Positions 22,879 through 24,160 of a stretch of 24,160 bases of DNA are shown here, in pieces. Origin of the DNA: an uncultured Lachnospiraceae bacterium (GTDB taxonomy: Bacteria > Bacillota > Clostridia > Lachnospirales > Lachnospiraceae); the NCBI GenBank assembly GCA_910579645.1, contig CAJTVK010000065.1, positions 1 to 24,160 on the forward strand, given 5' to 3'. Each line of letters opens with the position of its first letter. The first letter of the stretch is position 1. The position numbers were made by a program, and so were the translations under genes. The notes under the pieces are model-generated. The model searched no databases and had not been told where the DNA came from. It worked only from the letters and a program-made list of their open reading frames with translations.

Positions 22879-22919
22879 CATTGAAAAAAGCCAAATTCAC
22901 GATTTGGCTTTTTTCAATG
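22879..22919. terminator. Bidirectional terminator between the YprB-like gene and ilvE
   Basis: An 18-bp perfect stem (CATTGAAAAAAGCCAAAT and complement) with a 5-nt loop. A6 and T6 blocks flank the GC part, giving a T-run on either strand. It is 29 nt after the ilvE stop and serves that gene best. Confidence 0.92.
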
Positions 22920-22948
22920 CATCTGCAATATTTCAAATTTCCCGCAGC

Positions 22949-23974
22949 CTATCCGATTTCGGCAATCCATCCTTCCGGTGCTTTGATTTTGCCCATCTGA
23001 ATTCCGGTCAAGGTTTCATACAGCTTCTTTGTCACCGGCCCCATATCCGTCATGCCGCTGGGGAAACAGATTTCCTTTCCGTGGTCTACCACTTTCCCTA
23101 CCGGGGAAATGACCGCGGCGGTGCCGCACAGTCCGCATTCCGCAAAATCTTTTACTTCCTCAAACAGGACTTCCCTTTCTTCCACTTCCATCCCCAAATA
23201 TTCTTTTGCCACATATACCAATGAACGCCTTGTAATAGAAGGAAGAATGCTGTCCGACTTCGGAGTTACCACCTTGCCGTCCCTTGTGACAAACAGGAAG
23301 TTGGCTCCTCCTGTCTCTTCCACTTTTGTCCTGGTAGCCGCATCCAAATACATATTCTCGTCAAAACCGTTCCTGTGCGCCGTCTGAATTGCATAAAGGC
23401 TCATGGCATAATTCAGTCCGGCCTTGATATGACCTGTGCCGTGAGGAGCCGCACGGTCAAAGTCACTGACGCAAATTGTCAGCGGTTTTACCCCGCCTTT
23501 AAAATACGGCCCTACCGGCGTAGTAAAAATCCTGAACTGATATTCGTCCGCGGGTTTTACCCCAATCACCGGATTCGTGCCAAACATATATGGCCTTATA
23601 TAGAGCGTGGCTCCGGAGCCAAAAGGCGGGACAAATCTCCTATTTGCCGCCACTGTCTCTGACACCGCCTTCACAAAACGTTCTTCGGGAAATACCGGCA
23701 TTTCCAGCCTGACTGCGGAATCCGCCATCCGTGCCGCATTCAGGCTCGGACGGAAGGTGACAATCCGGCCGTCCTCCGTAGTATAAGCTTTCAAACCTTC
23801 GAAAACCGTCTGTGCATACTGGAGCACGCCTGCGCACTCATTCACCGTCACCATGGAATCTTCCGTCAGAATGCCGTCATCCCATGCCCCGTTTTTATAG
23901 TTAGAAACAAATCTTTTATCCGTTTCCATATAACCAAAACCAAGGTTTTCCCAATCAATTCTGTTCATATCCAT
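22949..23974 (-). CDS. ilvE: Branched-chain-amino-acid aminotransferase
   Basis: 341 residues, the long (BCAT type II, eukaryote-like) form of fold-type IV PLP aminotransferases. It moves the amino group between glutamate and the 2-oxo acids of Leu, Ile and Val, in the cytoplasm. The PLP lysine is K184 (GTGHIKAGLNYAMSL); the class IV signature EETGGANFLFV (219-229), the phosphate-binding LPSITRRSL and the CGTAAVISPVG segment are present. The ATG at 23974 has GAGGGAG 8 nt upstream; a GTG at 23995 overlaps that site. Monocistronic, with its own promoter at 24017-24045 and a short leader without T-box or leader peptide. Confidence 0.95.
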   Translation of the reverse strand: MDMNRIDWENLGFGYMETDKRFVSNYKNGAWDDGILTEDSMVTVNECAGVLQYAQTVFEGLKAYTTEDGRIVTFRPSLNAARMADSAVRLEMPVFPEERFVKAVSETVAANRRFVPPFGSGATLYIRPYMFGTNPVIGVKPADEYQFRIFTTPVGPYFKGGVKPLTICVSDFDRAAPHGTGHIKAGLNYAMSLYAIQTAHRNGFDENMYLDAATRTKVEETGGANFLFVTRDGKVVTPKSDSILPSITRRSLVYVAKEYLGMEVEEREVLFEEVKDFAECGLCGTAAVISPVGKVVDHGKEICFPSGMTDMGPVTKKLYETLTGIQMGKIKAPEGWIAEIG

Positions 23975-24016
23975 CAATATCGCTCCCTCTTCCACAAATA
24001 CTTATTTTTCCTATCC

Positions 24017-24045
24017 ATTATTATACTTTTTTTCCCAAAAGTCAA
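24017..24045 (-). promoter_or_regulatory. Promoter of ilvE
   Basis: Minus-strand TTGACT, 17-bp spacer, AATAAT. A perfect TATAAT also occurs 14 bp from the -35, which is too close, so the AATAAT box is preferred. The start would be about 35-40 nt before the ATG. Confidence 0.65.
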
Positions 24046-24073
24046 CCTTAAATGACGACGGTTCCGCGGAAAT

Positions 24074-24090
24074 CGTAATAGTTCAGCCTA
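24074..24090 (+). repeat. Half-copy of dispersed motif
   Basis: CGTAATAGTTCAGCCTA; with the preceding AAAT it matches AAATCGTAGCAGTTCGGCCT at 8495-8514 in 17 of 20 positions. It lies upstream of the ilvE promoter. Confidence 0.6.
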
Positions 24091-24136
24091 AATGTTGTGT
24101 TGGGAGGCGGATGCCCGTGCGTGAGTTTTTTTAGTG

Positions 24137-24160
24137 GCCGGCAGTTCCGCTGCTGCCGGC
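24137..24160. other. GC-rich hairpin at the window edge
   Basis: GCCGGCAG and CTGCCGGC are perfect 8-bp arms around TTCCGCTG, preceded by a T7 run. It may be a terminator for a gene beyond the edge, but the sequence after it is not available. Confidence 0.5.

Noticed and set aside
22664..23224. GTG-started 186-codon frame with CYILL repeats
   Set aside because: The repeats are the 15-bp tandem array translated, the frame passes through a terminator and then lies antisense to ilvE. The first 40 codons may be a gene remnant and are noted with the inverted repeat.

Overview
The window reads as chromosomal DNA of an anaerobic, probably endospore-forming Clostridia of the Lachnospiraceae type. 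The evidence is a complete six-gene Rnf complex, a rubredoxin/glutamate-synthase flavoprotein fusion, a YlbJ (SpoVV)-like sporulation membrane protein, an rsmD-coaD pair, and Gram-positive ribosome binding sites with mixed ATG/GTG/TTG starts. The assignment rests on gene content and my reading of the proteins, not on a database search. I see no phage, plasmid, tRNA, rRNA, CRISPR array or intact insertion sequence.

Layout. 1-2415 (minus): an RsuA-type rRNA pseudouridine synthase followed by a membrane-anchored transglutaminase-like protein. 2583-3602 (plus): the YlbJ/SpoVV-like protein, overlapping tail to tail with an N-acetylmuramoyl-L-alanine amidase (minus). 5035-6780 (minus): rsmD, coaD and a coiled-coil protein, transcribed from a good promoter through a leader that holds a perfect 20-bp hairpin. 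6997-8397 (minus): the rubredoxin-glutamate synthase fusion, divergent from a small XRE regulator (8673-9017, plus) that appears to have an operator over its own -10 box. 9229-13419 (minus): both subunits of a type IIA topoisomerase, more like topoisomerase IV than gyrase. 13813-14673 (minus): a DegV protein. 14937-15932 (plus): an ApbE lipoprotein. 16026-21133 (minus): rnfCDGEAB. 21438-22541 (plus): a YprB-type 3'-5' exonuclease/RNase H-fold protein with a structured leader. 22949-23974 (minus): branched-chain aminotransferase.

Functional coherence. The clearest unit is Rnf plus ApbE. RnfD and RnfG each carry the S/T-G-A-T flavinylation motif, and ApbE, encoded convergently just downstream, is the enzyme type that attaches FMN to that threonine. 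The rubredoxin-GltB-like protein fits the same ferredoxin/NADH redox economy. The rsmD-coaD-(coiled coil)-amidase-ylbJ neighbourhood resembles the ylbH-ylbI(coaD)-ylbJ order of Bacillus, but with ylbJ inverted.

The most unexplained material is intergenic. It comprises a 32-bp perfect inverted repeat around a 95-nt structured loop (22586-22744), a dispersed palindromic motif near TAACAGTTCAGCCTA seen in several gaps, two unrelated 15-bp-period tandem arrays, and a folded leader at 21342-21409. RnfE also has a cysteine-rich C-terminal tail that looks like an extra metal or cluster site. I found no convincing new multi-gene system; the rest is core genome.
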